Positions 9,570 through 19,549 of a stretch of 47,577 nt of DNA are shown here, one piece after another. The notes beneath the pieces were generated by a model. The model was given only the letters and a program-made list of their open reading frames with translations. It did not search any database and was not told where the DNA came from. The stretch covers positions 1 through 47,577 of the forward strand of contig CAMGEM010000003.1 in the NCBI GenBank assembly GCA_946055095.1, read 5' to 3'. Each line of letters starts with the position of its first letter. The first letter of the stretch is position 1. This DNA comes from an uncultured Parabacteroides sp. (GTDB lineage: Bacteria; Bacteroidota; Bacteroidia; Bacteroidales; Tannerellaceae). The position numbers and the translations under genes are program-made.

Positions 9570-11410
9570 TCGCTAAAATGGAGAAACTGACCTTCCTTAT
9601 CTATCATAAGGAATATGAGCGCTTCTTGACGGAGTTGCGAACGCTGGGTGTCGTGCATGTCGAGCTGAAGCAACAAGGAGAGAGCGACGAGAAATTGCAA
9701 GCCCTCTTGCAGCAGTATGCCGCCTATAAGACGGTTCTCAAGGAGATGTCGGCGTTCACGTCCAATGCGGCACCGGGTCATCTGGAGGGAGATGCCACGA
9801 TAGAGGCTACCCTGCGTGATTTCGAGGCTATGCAAGGTAGGCAACAGCAGTTGATGGCGCAGCTTCCGGCGTTGGATCGTGAGATAGCGATGCTGGAGCC
9901 TTGGGGAGAGTTCGATTGGCAAACGATCGACAGCCTGAAGGCTAACGGTTGGGTGATGCAGTTCTTCTGCTGCCCTGAGAAAGCGTTCGACGAGGCATGG
10001 CGGGATAGCTGCCATGCGACGGTGATCAGCGTGAAGGGTGGACAGGCCTATTTCGTGACCGTTAACCGGGAGCCAGTGGAGTTGGAGGCCGAGACGGTTC
10101 GCCTGCCTCATCATCGCCTTTCGGAGCTCAAGAGCCGTCGAGAGGTCTTGAGTGAGGAGATTGCAGCCTCCAAGCGCGACCTGTCTGCCTATTGCGTGAC
10201 ACATGTCCCCATTGTGGAGGCCGCTATGCGTGTCTTGCAGAGTGAGATCGATCTCTTGAAGGTGACATTGGGTGGTGAGCGCATGGCTGATGGTGCTTTG
10301 GTGTTGTTGGAGGGCTGGGTGCCCGAAGAGAATGGTGCGGCTGTCCGTCAGATGTTAGAATCGAGTGGCGTTTACTACGAGATGCGTCCTGCTGAGAAGG
10401 AGGAGAACGCACCGATCAAGCTGAAGAATAATGCGGTGACACGTCTCTTTGAGGTGCTCACGAAGATGTATGGAATGCCTGATTACGCAGAGTTCGACCC
10501 GACTCCGATGTTGGCGCCCTTCTATGCGCTCTTCTTTGGTCTCTGTGTCGGCGATGCGGGTTATGGCCTTTTGCTGGTCTTGTTAGGACTCTATCTTAAA
10601 CGGAAGGTGAGCCGTTCGATGGCCGGTATGATGAATCTGTTGATCACGCTGGGTCTGGCAACGACGATTGTGGGTGCTTTGGTGGGTACCTTCATGGGCG
10701 TAGAGCTGGTTAGTCTTGACCTGCCGGAATGGATCAAGCAAAGCATGATTGTCGGCAAGTTCGGTGATACGGCTTACGATAAGACGATGATTTTCGCCTT
10801 GATCGTGGGTATGTTCCACTTGATTTTTGCGATGACGGTGAAGGCTATTTGTGCGACTGCCCGTTTTGGCTTCAAGAATGCCCTCTCCGAATGGGGCTGG
10901 TGGCTCTTTGTCGGTGGTACGGTAGCTATTGCTACACTCAACTACTTGGATGTCCTCTCTATGGATCTTGCCAAGACAGCTTTCATTGCGATCAGTGGTG
11001 TGTCTGCAATCGGTATCTATTTACTCAACAACCTGAAACGGAATGTCCTCATCAATGTGGGTGCTGGCTTATGGGCTACCTATAATATGGCGACTGGCTT
11101 GATGGGAGACTTGCTTTCCTACCTCCGTCTCTATGCGCTTGGCTTGGCTGGCGGTATGTTGGGAGGTGTTTTCAACACGTTGGGTATGCAGTTGCGTGAC
11201 AGTCTCGACGGGGTGCTCTTCGGCATTCCGGGCTGGATCTGTTTCGCCCTCATCTTCGTCTTCGGTCATGGTTTGAACATTGCCCTCTCTTGTTTGAGCG
11301 GTTATGTCCACTCTATCCGTTTGACATTTGTCGAATATTTCAAGAACTCTGGTTATGATGGCAGAGGTGTTGCCTACAAGCCCTTCTCCACCACTAACGC
11401 AGAGGAATAA
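9566..11410 (+). CDS. ntpI: V/A-type ATPase subunit I (116-kDa a-subunit family)
   Basis: 614 aa, cytoplasmic N-terminal half then C-terminal TM bundle with FGLCVGDAGYGLLL and DLLSYLRLYALGLAGG. Confidence 0.95.
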   Translation: MIAKMEKLTFLIYHKEYERFLTELRTLGVVHVELKQQGESDEKLQALLQQYAAYKTVLKEMSAFTSNAAPGHLEGDATIEATLRDFEAMQGRQQQLMAQLPALDREIAMLEPWGEFDWQTIDSLKANGWVMQFFCCPEKAFDEAWRDSCHATVISVKGGQAYFVTVNREPVELEAETVRLPHHRLSELKSRREVLSEEIAASKRDLSAYCVTHVPIVEAAMRVLQSEIDLLKVTLGGERMADGALVLLEGWVPEENGAAVRQMLESSGVYYEMRPAEKEENAPIKLKNNAVTRLFEVLTKMYGMPDYAEFDPTPMLAPFYALFFGLCVGDAGYGLLLVLLGLYLKRKVSRSMAGMMNLLITLGLATTIVGALVGTFMGVELVSLDLPEWIKQSMIVGKFGDTAYDKTMIFALIVGMFHLIFAMTVKAICATARFGFKNALSEWGWWLFVGGTVAIATLNYLDVLSMDLAKTAFIAISGVSAIGIYLLNNLKRNVLINVGAGLWATYNMATGLMGDLLSYLRLYALGLAGGMLGGVFNTLGMQLRDSLDGVLFGIPGWICFALIFVFGHGLNIALSCLSGYVHSIRLTFVEYFKNSGYDGRGVAYKPFSTTNAEE

Positions 11411-11454
11411 ATGAACTCAGATCAATCAAACAAATTAAATCAGAATATTAATAA

Positions 11455-11898
<444 letters not shown>

Positions 11899-11937
11899 GC
11901 TAAGCGCTCATAATCATCATCCTATATTTTGGTAGAA

Positions 11938-11980
11938 GGGTGTGCCGTTGGGATTTGTCCCGGCTGCACACCCCTTTTTC
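11938..11980 (+). terminator. Intrinsic terminator of V-ATPase operon
   Basis: Stem GGGTGTGC/GCACACCC followed by CTTTTT. Confidence 0.75.
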
Positions 11981-12040
11981 ATGGATGATCCACCCATCTA
12001 CTCTTTCTTTGCGACAGAGAGAGGAGGAAGGGGGATAACA

Positions 12041-12070
12041 AAAAAAGGTGGCTGAAAGGCCACCTTTTTT
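12041..12070. terminator. Bidirectional intrinsic terminator between V-ATPase operon and fabD
   Basis: AAAAAAGGTGGC-tgaaag-GCCACCTTTTTT; T tracts on both strands. Confidence 0.85.
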
Positions 12071-12088
12071 GCTCAGTACAAGACTTGT

Positions 12089-12970
12089 TTATTGCAAACC
12101 TTCTATGGTCATGCTTTTGTCGATCTTAGCGACGAGGCCTTGAAGCACTTTACCCGGACCTAACTCGATGAAGTGCGTTGCCCCATCAGCGATCATGTGC
12201 TGTACGCTCTGTGTCCAACGGACAGGAGCTGTCAGCTGTGCGATCAAGTTTGCCTTGATCACCTCAGGATCTGTCTCACCTTTCGTGCTTACGTTTTGAT
12301 AAACAGGGCACTTGGGCGCATTGAAAACCGTGCTTTCGATGGCGGCTGCCAACTCAGCACGTGCGGGCTCCATCAACGGAGAGTGGAAAGCGCCACCCAC
12401 CTTCAACTTCAACGCACGTTTCGCACCCGCTGCCAACAGCTTCTCACAAGCGGCATCAATGCCAGGGATAGTGCCAGAGATAACCAACTGGCCGGGGCAG
12501 TTATAATTGGCGCAAACCACAACCTCATTCTCTATGCTGGCGCAAACCTCTTCCACTTTCTCGTCTGGAAGGGCCAACACTGCGGCCATGGTAGAGGGCG
12601 TTGCCTCGCAAGCCTTCTGCATGGCCTGCGCACGTTTGGAAACCAATACCAAACCATCCTCAAAAGAGAGGGCACCTGCGGCTACAAGGGCGGAGAACTC
12701 ACCGAGGGAGTGACCAGCTGTCATATCGGGCTGGAAAGCGTCACCAAGGGTTTTCGCTAAAATCACAGAATGGAGGAAAACGGCTGGCTGTGTCACTTTT
12801 GTCTGTTTAAGATCCTCATCCGTACCGGCAAACATCAAGTCTGTGATTCGAAATCCTAAGATCTCATTCGCTTTCTCAAATAGTTCTTTGGCAAGGGGAT
12901 TCTCATCGTAGAGGGCCTTTCCCATACCTACGAATTGCGCTCCTTGGCCAGGAAACACATAAGCTTTCAT
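12089..12970 (-). CDS. fabD: Malonyl-CoA:ACP transacylase
   Basis: MKAYVFPGQGAQFVGMG, GHSLGEFSALVAAG active-site motif. Confidence 0.97.
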   Translation of the reverse strand: MKAYVFPGQGAQFVGMGKALYDENPLAKELFEKANEILGFRITDLMFAGTDEDLKQTKVTQPAVFLHSVILAKTLGDAFQPDMTAGHSLGEFSALVAAGALSFEDGLVLVSKRAQAMQKACEATPSTMAAVLALPDEKVEEVCASIENEVVVCANYNCPGQLVISGTIPGIDAACEKLLAAGAKRALKLKVGGAFHSPLMEPARAELAAAIESTVFNAPKCPVYQNVSTKGETDPEVIKANLIAQLTAPVRWTQSVQHMIADGATHFIELGPGKVLQGLVAKIDKSMTIEGLQ

Positions 12971-13010
12971 CTTTCTAATAATTTTCTAATTTCAGATTTT
13001 TAATACCGCG

Positions 13011-13018
13011 CAAAGGTA
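13011..13018 (-). promoter_or_regulatory. Bacteroidetes -7 element (TACCTTTG) for fabD
   Basis: CAAAGGTA on + strand, about 41 nt upstream of the fabD start. Confidence 0.55.
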
Positions 13019-13058
13019 ATAAAATTGCGTTTACAGGGCGACTTTTCATAACAAATTG

Positions 13059-13066
13059 TATCTTTG
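13059..13066 (+). promoter_or_regulatory. Bacteroidetes -7 element (TATCTTTG) for tatA
   Basis: TAnnTTTG in the divergent fabD/tatA intergenic region. Confidence 0.55.
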
Positions 13067-13123
13067 TCCCCGTTCAAAGAGGAACTATTAACATTTTAAA
13101 TAAAGTATTAAAGTATAATTGTC

Positions 13124-13324
13124 ATGAATGAATTACTGTTTATTGGAAATTTAGGAACAGGTGAGATTATTATTATTGCGATCATCGTGCTGTTGCTCTT
13201 CGGTGGCAAGAAGATCCCTGAGTTGATGAAGGGAATTGGTAAGGGCGTGAAGAACTTCAAGGACGGTGTGAAAGGATTAGAAGACGACATTAAGATCGAC
13301 GATACGGACACTGATAAGAAGTAA
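13124..13324 (+). CDS. tatA: Sec-independent translocase subunit TatA
   Basis: 66 aa; one TM then [25 protein letters not shown] amphipathic helix. Confidence 0.95.
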   Translation: MNELLFIGNLGTGEIIIIAIIVLLLFGGKKIPELMKGIGKGVKNFKDGVKGLEDDIKIDDTDTDKK

Positions 13325-13332
13325 GGCGGAAG

Positions 13333-14145
13333 ATGCAACAAGATGAGATGTCTTTCTGGGACCACCTGGAAGAGCTGCGCTGGACGTTATTCCGATCTAT
13401 TTTAGCCCTTTTCGTCTTTGCGATTGCGGGCTTCTCGGTGATGCCTTGGCTGTTCGACCATGTGATCATGGCGCCTTGCTCTTCCGATTTCATCCTTTAC
13501 AGGGAGTTGTGCAAGATCAGCGAGCATTTGCCTTTCCTGCCCGATTTCTGTAATGATGATTACCATGTGGATATTGTCAACATTAAGTTGGCGTCCCAGT
13601 TTTTCACACACATGACCAGCTCGTTCTGGTTGGCGTTACTGCTGACTTTCCCCTATTTGATGTGGGAGGTATGGAAGTTCATCAGTCCGGCGCTCTATGA
13701 GAACGAGAAGAAGAACGTCCGTTGGGTATTCCTTTTTGGCACGCTGATGTTCTTTGTAGGATGTGCCGTGGGTTATTTCCTGGTTTTCCCGATGACGCTG
13801 CGTTTCTTGGCTACTTACGAGTTGAGTGCCATGATCACGGAGCAGGTATCGCTGGATTCCTACATGGATAACTTCTTGATGTTGATCTTCGTGATGGGAG
13901 TGGTGTTTGAGATGCCTTTGCTCTCGTGGCTACTCTCACAGTTAGGGTTGCTGAACCGTTCTTTCTTCCATAAGTACAGAAGGCATGCGGTGGTAGGCTT
14001 GTTAGTTGCCGCTGCGTTTATTACGCCGAGTGGTGATCCATTCACGCTGAGCGTCGTCTTCTTCCCGCTTTATGGCCTCTATGAGTTGAGTGCCTTCTTC
14101 GTGAAGCGAGCGCCCGTGGAAGAGGAGGAAGAGGCTGAAGCCTGA
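13333..14145 (+). CDS. tatC: Sec-independent translocase subunit TatC
   Basis: 270 aa; MSFWDHLEELRWTLFRS N-terminus, multiple TM segments, FITPSGDPFT. Confidence 0.96.
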   Translation: MQQDEMSFWDHLEELRWTLFRSILALFVFAIAGFSVMPWLFDHVIMAPCSSDFILYRELCKISEHLPFLPDFCNDDYHVDIVNIKLASQFFTHMTSSFWLALLLTFPYLMWEVWKFISPALYENEKKNVRWVFLFGTLMFFVGCAVGYFLVFPMTLRFLATYELSAMITEQVSLDSYMDNFLMLIFVMGVVFEMPLLSWLLSQLGLLNRSFFHKYRRHAVVGLLVAAAFITPSGDPFTLSVVFFPLYGLYELSAFFVKRAPVEEEEEAEA

Positions 14146-14161
14146 CTTTATATCCCATTTT

Positions 14162-14238
14162 GAGTTTTGAGTTTTAAGCGTTTGGGAGGTATATGGAGCT
14201 TATTTGCTACACTACCTTGGGCTTAAAACTCAAAACTC
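14162..14238. repeat. Perfect 18-bp inverted repeat downstream of tatC
   Basis: GAGTTTTGAGTTTTAAGC (14162-14179) and its exact reverse complement GCTTAAAACTCAAAACTC (14221-14238), 41-nt spacer. Confidence 0.8.
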
Positions 14239-14284
14239 TACCTTATTTTATAAGATTCCAAACTAATAATTGATTGTTGACGAC

Positions 14285-16507
14285 ATGAAACACATGCTTT
14301 TAGGGGGTTGTTGCTTGGGACTGTTACTGTCTTGTGCCCCTAACCAGACAACGCAACAGGAAACAGCCGATCTGGCGGGAGTGGTAAATCCGATGATCGG
14401 TACTGACTTCACAGGAAATACATATCCGGGTGCGCAGGTGCCTTTCGGTATGGTGCAGTTGAGTCCCGATAATGGACTGCCAGGCTGGGATCGCATCTCC
14501 GGTTATTTCTATCCGGACTCCACGATAGCTGGATTCAGCCATACCCACCTCTCCGGTACAGGCGCGGGCGATCTCTATGATATACTTTTTATGCCTGTCA
14601 CTCGCCCCTACAAAGAGGCGGAGGGACCCTTAGGCATCTATTCTGGGTTCTCGCACGATGAGGAGAGTGCTTCGGCGGGTTACTATCGGGTGCGTTTAAA
14701 AGATTACGACATCGTGGCGGAGCTGACTGCCACCGAGCGTTGTGGCGTACAGCGTTATACCTTCCCCGAGGCTGATGCTTCTATCTTCTTGAACCTGAAG
14801 AAGGCCATGAACTGGGACTATACGCTCGATTCGCACATCGAGGTGGTGGATTCGGTGACGATCCGAGGCTATCGCTTCTCGCAAGGATGGAGCCCGAAGC
14901 AGCATGTCTTCTTTGAGACACGCTTCTCTAAGCCTTTCGAGGCCATGCAATTAGATACGACAGCGATCGCTACGAAGAGCCGAGGCCGCATCGGTACCGC
15001 TTCTGTCGCTCGTTTTGATTTTAAGACGGCTAAGGATGAACAGATTGTGGTGGTGACAGCCCTCTCCGGTGTCAGTGCTGAGGGAGCCCATAAGAACCTC
15101 GTAGCGGAGGCACCCGACATGAATTTTGAGGGGTATCGCCAACGGGCTACGGAGGTTTGGAACCAAGAGTTAGCCAAGATAGCGGTGAAGGGTGGTACGT
15201 CGGATGACCGGGTGAATTTCTACACGGCACTCTATCACTCCATGATCGCTCCTACGATCTATAGCGATGTGGATGGTGCTTACTTTGGGCCTGACGGGCA
15301 GACCCATGCGGGCGAGGGCTGGACAAACTACTCCACCTTCTCGTTGTGGGATACCTACCGGGCGGCTCATCCGTTGTTTACCTACACGCAACCTCAACGG
15401 GCCAACGATATGATCAAGGGCTTCTTGAAGTTCTATGAGCAACATGGGGCTTTGCCGTTGTGGAATCTCTATGGTTGGGAGACCGACATGATGATCGGTT
15501 ATCATGCCGTACCCGTCATCGTGGATGCTTATTTGAAGGGAATTGGCGATTTCGATGCGGAGAAGGCATTGGAGGCTTGCGTCGCTTCTGCGAATCGCGA
15601 TGATTACCGAGGCATTGGTGACTATAAGCGATTAGGCTATGTGCCGGCTTATAGCGATCAGAAGCGTTGGGAGAGCTGGTCACTCTCGAAGACGATGGAG
15701 TATGCATACGATGACTACTGCATTGCCCGTATGGCCGAGAAGATGGGTAAGGCTGAGATTGCCAAAGAGTTTTATGCGCGTTCGCAGAATTATCGCAACG
15801 TCTATAACCCGGCAACGAGCTTCTTCCAACCGCGGGACGAGCAGGGTCGCTTCAATCCGAAGTTCAATCCTGACGAATATACCGAGGACATTTGCGAAAG
15901 CAATGGCTGGCAATATATGTGGTCGGTGCAGCAAGACATTGATGGCTTGATCCAATTGGTGGGCGGCAAGGCTCGTTTCACGGAGAAGTTAGACAGCATG
16001 TTCACCTATACGCCTGCTTCCGACGAAGAGCTACCGATTTTCAGTACCGGAATGATTGGCCAGTATGCCCACGGCAATGAGCCGGGTCACCATGTGATCT
16101 ATCTCTTCAATAAAGTAGGTCAGCCGTGGAAGACGCAGCAATATGCTTCGAAGGTGATGCGTGAGCTGTATCTGAACACACCGGCGGGCTTGTGTGGCAA
16201 CGAGGATTGCGGACAGATGTCCGCTTGGTTGGTGTTCAGTGCGATGGGCTTCTATCCCGTGGATCCGATCAGTGGCCTGTATGAGATTGGCACGCCCCTC
16301 TTTGAGGAGGTGAAGATGCAGTTGGCGAATGGAAAGAGCTTTACGGTGAAGGCTCCGGGAGCCAGTGCTGAGCGCATCTATGTGCAGTCGGTTAAATTGA
16401 ACGGTGCTCCTTACAACAAGAGCTACATCACGCATGAGCAGATCATGAGCGGTGCAACGTTGGAGTTGGAGATGGGTGCTGAGCCGGGACCGGTTTGGTA
16501 TGAGTAA
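14285..16507 (+). CDS. GH92 family alpha-mannosidase, lipoprotein
   Basis: ATG at 14285 gives lipobox LLLSC; GTDFTGNTYPGAQVPFGMVQLSPD, SFSLWDTYRAAHPL, HGNEPGHHVIYLFN, GNEDCGQMSAWLVFSAMGFYPVDP motifs of GH92. Confidence 0.94.
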   Translation: MKHMLLGGCCLGLLLSCAPNQTTQQETADLAGVVNPMIGTDFTGNTYPGAQVPFGMVQLSPDNGLPGWDRISGYFYPDSTIAGFSHTHLSGTGAGDLYDILFMPVTRPYKEAEGPLGIYSGFSHDEESASAGYYRVRLKDYDIVAELTATERCGVQRYTFPEADASIFLNLKKAMNWDYTLDSHIEVVDSVTIRGYRFSQGWSPKQHVFFETRFSKPFEAMQLDTTAIATKSRGRIGTASVARFDFKTAKDEQIVVVTALSGVSAEGAHKNLVAEAPDMNFEGYRQRATEVWNQELAKIAVKGGTSDDRVNFYTALYHSMIAPTIYSDVDGAYFGPDGQTHAGEGWTNYSTFSLWDTYRAAHPLFTYTQPQRANDMIKGFLKFYEQHGALPLWNLYGWETDMMIGYHAVPVIVDAYLKGIGDFDAEKALEACVASANRDDYRGIGDYKRLGYVPAYSDQKRWESWSLSKTMEYAYDDYCIARMAEKMGKAEIAKEFYARSQNYRNVYNPATSFFQPRDEQGRFNPKFNPDEYTEDICESNGWQYMWSVQQDIDGLIQLVGGKARFTEKLDSMFTYTPASDEELPIFSTGMIGQYAHGNEPGHHVIYLFNKVGQPWKTQQYASKVMRELYLNTPAGLCGNEDCGQMSAWLVFSAMGFYPVDPISGLYEIGTPLFEEVKMQLANGKSFTVKAPGASAERIYVQSVKLNGAPYNKSYITHEQIMSGATLELEMGAEPGPVWYE

Positions 16508-16535
16508 TTAGTGTTTTTGATAGAGTAGTAATAAA

Positions 16536-17345
16536 ATGAAATCAATTTTGACAAATAGACCGGCCTTAGCAAAGGCGGTGAATGATGTGGCAGAGGTGGC
16601 AGGCTACCTCTGGCAGAAGGGTTGGGCAGAACGGAATGGCGGCAACATTACCGTGAACATTACAGAGTATGTGGATGAGGAGATCAAGGCTATGCCGGCT
16701 TTGACCGCCCCGACACCCATTGGCTCGCAACTCCCCTACCTGAAAGGATGCTATTTCTTTTGCAAGGGTACCAATCGTCGTATGCGCGACTTGGCTCGTT
16801 GGCCGATGGAGAATGGTTCGGTCATCCGTATCTTGGATGATTGTGCGCATTATGAGATCATTGCTGATGCGCCGGTGAAACCAACCTCGGAGTTGCCCTC
16901 TCACTTGGCCGTGCATAATCGTTTAATCGAGAAAGGATCCCCATACCGTGCCTCGTTGCACACCCATCCGATTGAGTTGATCGCCATGACACATAGCCCT
17001 CGTTTCTTGCAGGCTGACGAAGCGACAAGGGTATTGTGGAGTATGTTGCCGGAGTCACGTGCCTTCTGTCCCCGTGGCTTAGGCATGATTCCTTATAAGT
17101 TGCCGGGTTCTGTGGATTTAGCGGAAGCGACCATTCAAGCGTTGGAGAAGCAGGATGTGGCGATGTGGGAGAAGCATGGTGTCTTTGCGATCGATACGGA
17201 CATCATCTCCGCTTTCGATCAGGTGGATGTGATGAACAAGGCTGCTTTGATCTATATCGCCTCAAAGAACATGGGCTTTGAGCCTGACGGCATGACGCAG
17301 GCACAAATGGATGAGATCAAGGAGGTGTTCCATTTGCCGGGATAA
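16536..17345 (+). CDS. rhaD: Rhamnulose-1-phosphate aldolase
   Basis: 269 aa class II aldolase; AERNGGNITVNI, LHTHPIELIAMTH. Confidence 0.92.
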   Translation: MKSILTNRPALAKAVNDVAEVAGYLWQKGWAERNGGNITVNITEYVDEEIKAMPALTAPTPIGSQLPYLKGCYFFCKGTNRRMRDLARWPMENGSVIRILDDCAHYEIIADAPVKPTSELPSHLAVHNRLIEKGSPYRASLHTHPIELIAMTHSPRFLQADEATRVLWSMLPESRAFCPRGLGMIPYKLPGSVDLAEATIQALEKQDVAMWEKHGVFAIDTDIISAFDQVDVMNKAALIYIASKNMGFEPDGMTQAQMDEIKEVFHLPG

Positions 17346-17372
17346 AGCATAAACAGACATAAAACAATCAAC

Positions 17373-19532
17373 ATGAAACGATTCATGCTTACAGTGGCAG
17401 CGGCCTTGCTGGCTCTTCCGACGATGGCGGATGAGGGCATGTGGCTGTTGCCGCTGATGAAACAACAAAAGTATGCCGACATGCAGGCGTTGGGCTTGCG
17501 GTTGGCGGATACGGAGGTATATAACGCTGAGGGACCCTCGTTGAAGGATGCCGTGGTGCGTTTCGGGGGTGGTTGTACGGGTGAGATCATCTCGTCGGAT
17601 GGTTTGGTGCTGACCAATCACCACTGTGGTTATGGCAGTATTCAGAAACACAGCTCGTTGGAGCATGACTACCTGACGGATGGCTTCTGGGCTATGTCGA
17701 AAGCCGAAGAGCTGCCCAATCCTGGCTTGACCGTCACCTTTATTGATCGTATCGACGATGTGACCGATTATGTTTTGGCGGAGTGGGCCAAGCGGGGAGA
17801 GCCAAAGAGCATGGATTTCCTCAATGCTTCCTATCTGAATAAGTTGGCGAAGCAAAAGGTGGGAGAGGCTTACCTGAACAACCATCCCGGTACGGAGGTG
17901 GAGATCAAGGCTTTCTATGGCGGTAACAAGTATTATATGTTCACCAAGAAGGTGTATAGCGACGTGCGTTTGGTGGGAGCGCCTCCTTCGTCGATCGGTA
18001 AGTTTGGCGCTGATACCGACAACTGGATGTGGCCACGCCATACAGGTGACTTCTCGTTGTTCCGTGTATATGCGGATGCCAATGGTGAGCCGGCTCCCTA
18101 TGCTGAGAGTAATGTGCCGTTGCATCCCAAGCGTTGGTTGAAGCTCTCTCTGCAAGGCGTGCAAGAGAACGACTTCGCCATGATCATGGGTTTCCCTGGT
18201 CGGACCAATAAGTATTATACCTCCTGGGAGGTAGCCGAGCGGCGAGACATCGACAACCGGGTGCGTATCGGTATGCGCGAGGTGCGTCAGCAAGCCATGT
18301 TGGAGGAGATGTTGGCCGATCCGGCTGTGCGTATCCAGTATGCCAGCAAATATTCCTCCTCAACCAATGCCTATAAGAACGCCATAGGTAGCAACTGGGC
18401 GATCAATAAGCGTGATTTTGAGCAGGTAAAGGCAGAGGAGCAGAATCGGTTGCTGGATTGGGAACGTGCACGGGGCGGTCATACCTATGCGCAAGCGTTG
18501 TCGGAGATCGAGCAGATGGTGACGGCTCGTAGGTCATTGCGTTTCCGCAGTTGGATGCTCGACGAGGCGTTGCTGCGAGGCATCGAATGCTCGAAAGTAC
18601 CTACGGCCATCGACTCGTTGTGTTTAGCCTTGGAGGGCAAGGATGCGGAGGCGACAAAGCGCCACTTGGCCGTGTTAGAGAAGGCTTACCATGCGTTTGC
18701 CAACAAGGATTATGCCGTGGAGGTGGATCGGAAGGTGGCGAAAGCGATGCTGACTGCCTATCGGGAATGGATGGGCGAGGAGCCACAACCGAGTTATCTC
18801 GCTGAGATCGACAGCCGTTTCAAAGGCGATGTGGCGGCCTTTGTGGATGACCTGTTTGCCACCTCTATCTTCGGCAGTGACCAGCAGTTTACCCGTTTCC
18901 TCCAGAAGCCTACGGTGAAAGCCTTGCGTGAGGATCCGATGATCCGTTTTGCGTTGTCTATTCAGGCGGAGAAGAAGGCATTAGATAAGGCGTTGGCAGG
19001 GTTCGACACCGGCTATGCCTTGGCGCATCGCACCTATGTGAAAGGTCTGTTGGAGATGTATGGTGACCGGGCCAACTTCCCCGACGCAAATTCCACCTTG
19101 CGCCTTGCCTATGGACAGGTGAAAGGGTATAGCCCGAAGGATTGCGACTACTATGGTTATCAGACCACTTTAGAGGGTGTGATGGAGAAGGAGGATCCCA
19201 ACAACTGGGAGTTTGTCGTGCCTGATCGCTTGAAAGAGCTGTATCGAACGAAAGACTTCGGCCCTTATCAGACGGCAGCAGGAAAGATGCCGGTCGCTTT
19301 TTGTGCGACGACGCACACCACGGGCGGCAACTCCGGTAGTCCCGTGATGAATGCGGATGGAGCCTTGATCGGTATCAACTTCGACCGTAACTGGGAGGGT
19401 GTTGGTGGCGACATTCAGTATCTACCTGATTACCAGCGTAGCATTATCGTGGATATTCGCTATGTCCTCTTCGTGATCGACAAGTATGCCAATGCGGGTT
19501 ACTTGCTGAAAGAGATGGATTTAGTGAAGTAG
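17373..19532 (+). CDS. dpp11: S46 family dipeptidyl-peptidase (DPP11-type)
   Basis: Signal peptide, LTNHHCGYGSIQ, catalytic GGNSGSP; Arg at catalytic Ser +18 (IGINFDRNWEG), diagnostic of DPP11 over DPP7. Confidence 0.9.
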   Translation: MKRFMLTVAAALLALPTMADEGMWLLPLMKQQKYADMQALGLRLADTEVYNAEGPSLKDAVVRFGGGCTGEIISSDGLVLTNHHCGYGSIQKHSSLEHDYLTDGFWAMSKAEELPNPGLTVTFIDRIDDVTDYVLAEWAKRGEPKSMDFLNASYLNKLAKQKVGEAYLNNHPGTEVEIKAFYGGNKYYMFTKKVYSDVRLVGAPPSSIGKFGADTDNWMWPRHTGDFSLFRVYADANGEPAPYAESNVPLHPKRWLKLSLQGVQENDFAMIMGFPGRTNKYYTSWEVAERRDIDNRVRIGMREVRQQAMLEEMLADPAVRIQYASKYSSSTNAYKNAIGSNWAINKRDFEQVKAEEQNRLLDWERARGGHTYAQALSEIEQMVTARRSLRFRSWMLDEALLRGIECSKVPTAIDSLCLALEGKDAEATKRHLAVLEKAYHAFANKDYAVEVDRKVAKAMLTAYREWMGEEPQPSYLAEIDSRFKGDVAAFVDDLFATSIFGSDQQFTRFLQKPTVKALREDPMIRFALSIQAEKKALDKALAGFDTGYALAHRTYVKGLLEMYGDRANFPDANSTLRLAYGQVKGYSPKDCDYYGYQTTLEGVMEKEDPNNWEFVVPDRLKELYRTKDFGPYQTAAGKMPVAFCATTHTTGGNSGSPVMNADGALIGINFDRNWEGVGGDIQYLPDYQRSIIVDIRYVLFVIDKYANAGYLLKEMDLVK

Positions 19533-19549
19533 GCGATGGCCGCAAAAAA

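Noticed and set aside
14270-14284. TTG start of the GH92 ORF at 14270
   Set aside because: The ATG at 14285 gives a clean lipoprotein signal peptide (MKHMLLGGCCLGLLLSC).
17262-18293. 343-aa antisense ORF opposite the S46 peptidase
   Set aside because: Shadow ORF caused by codon bias; no recognisable domain, and the sense gene is certain.
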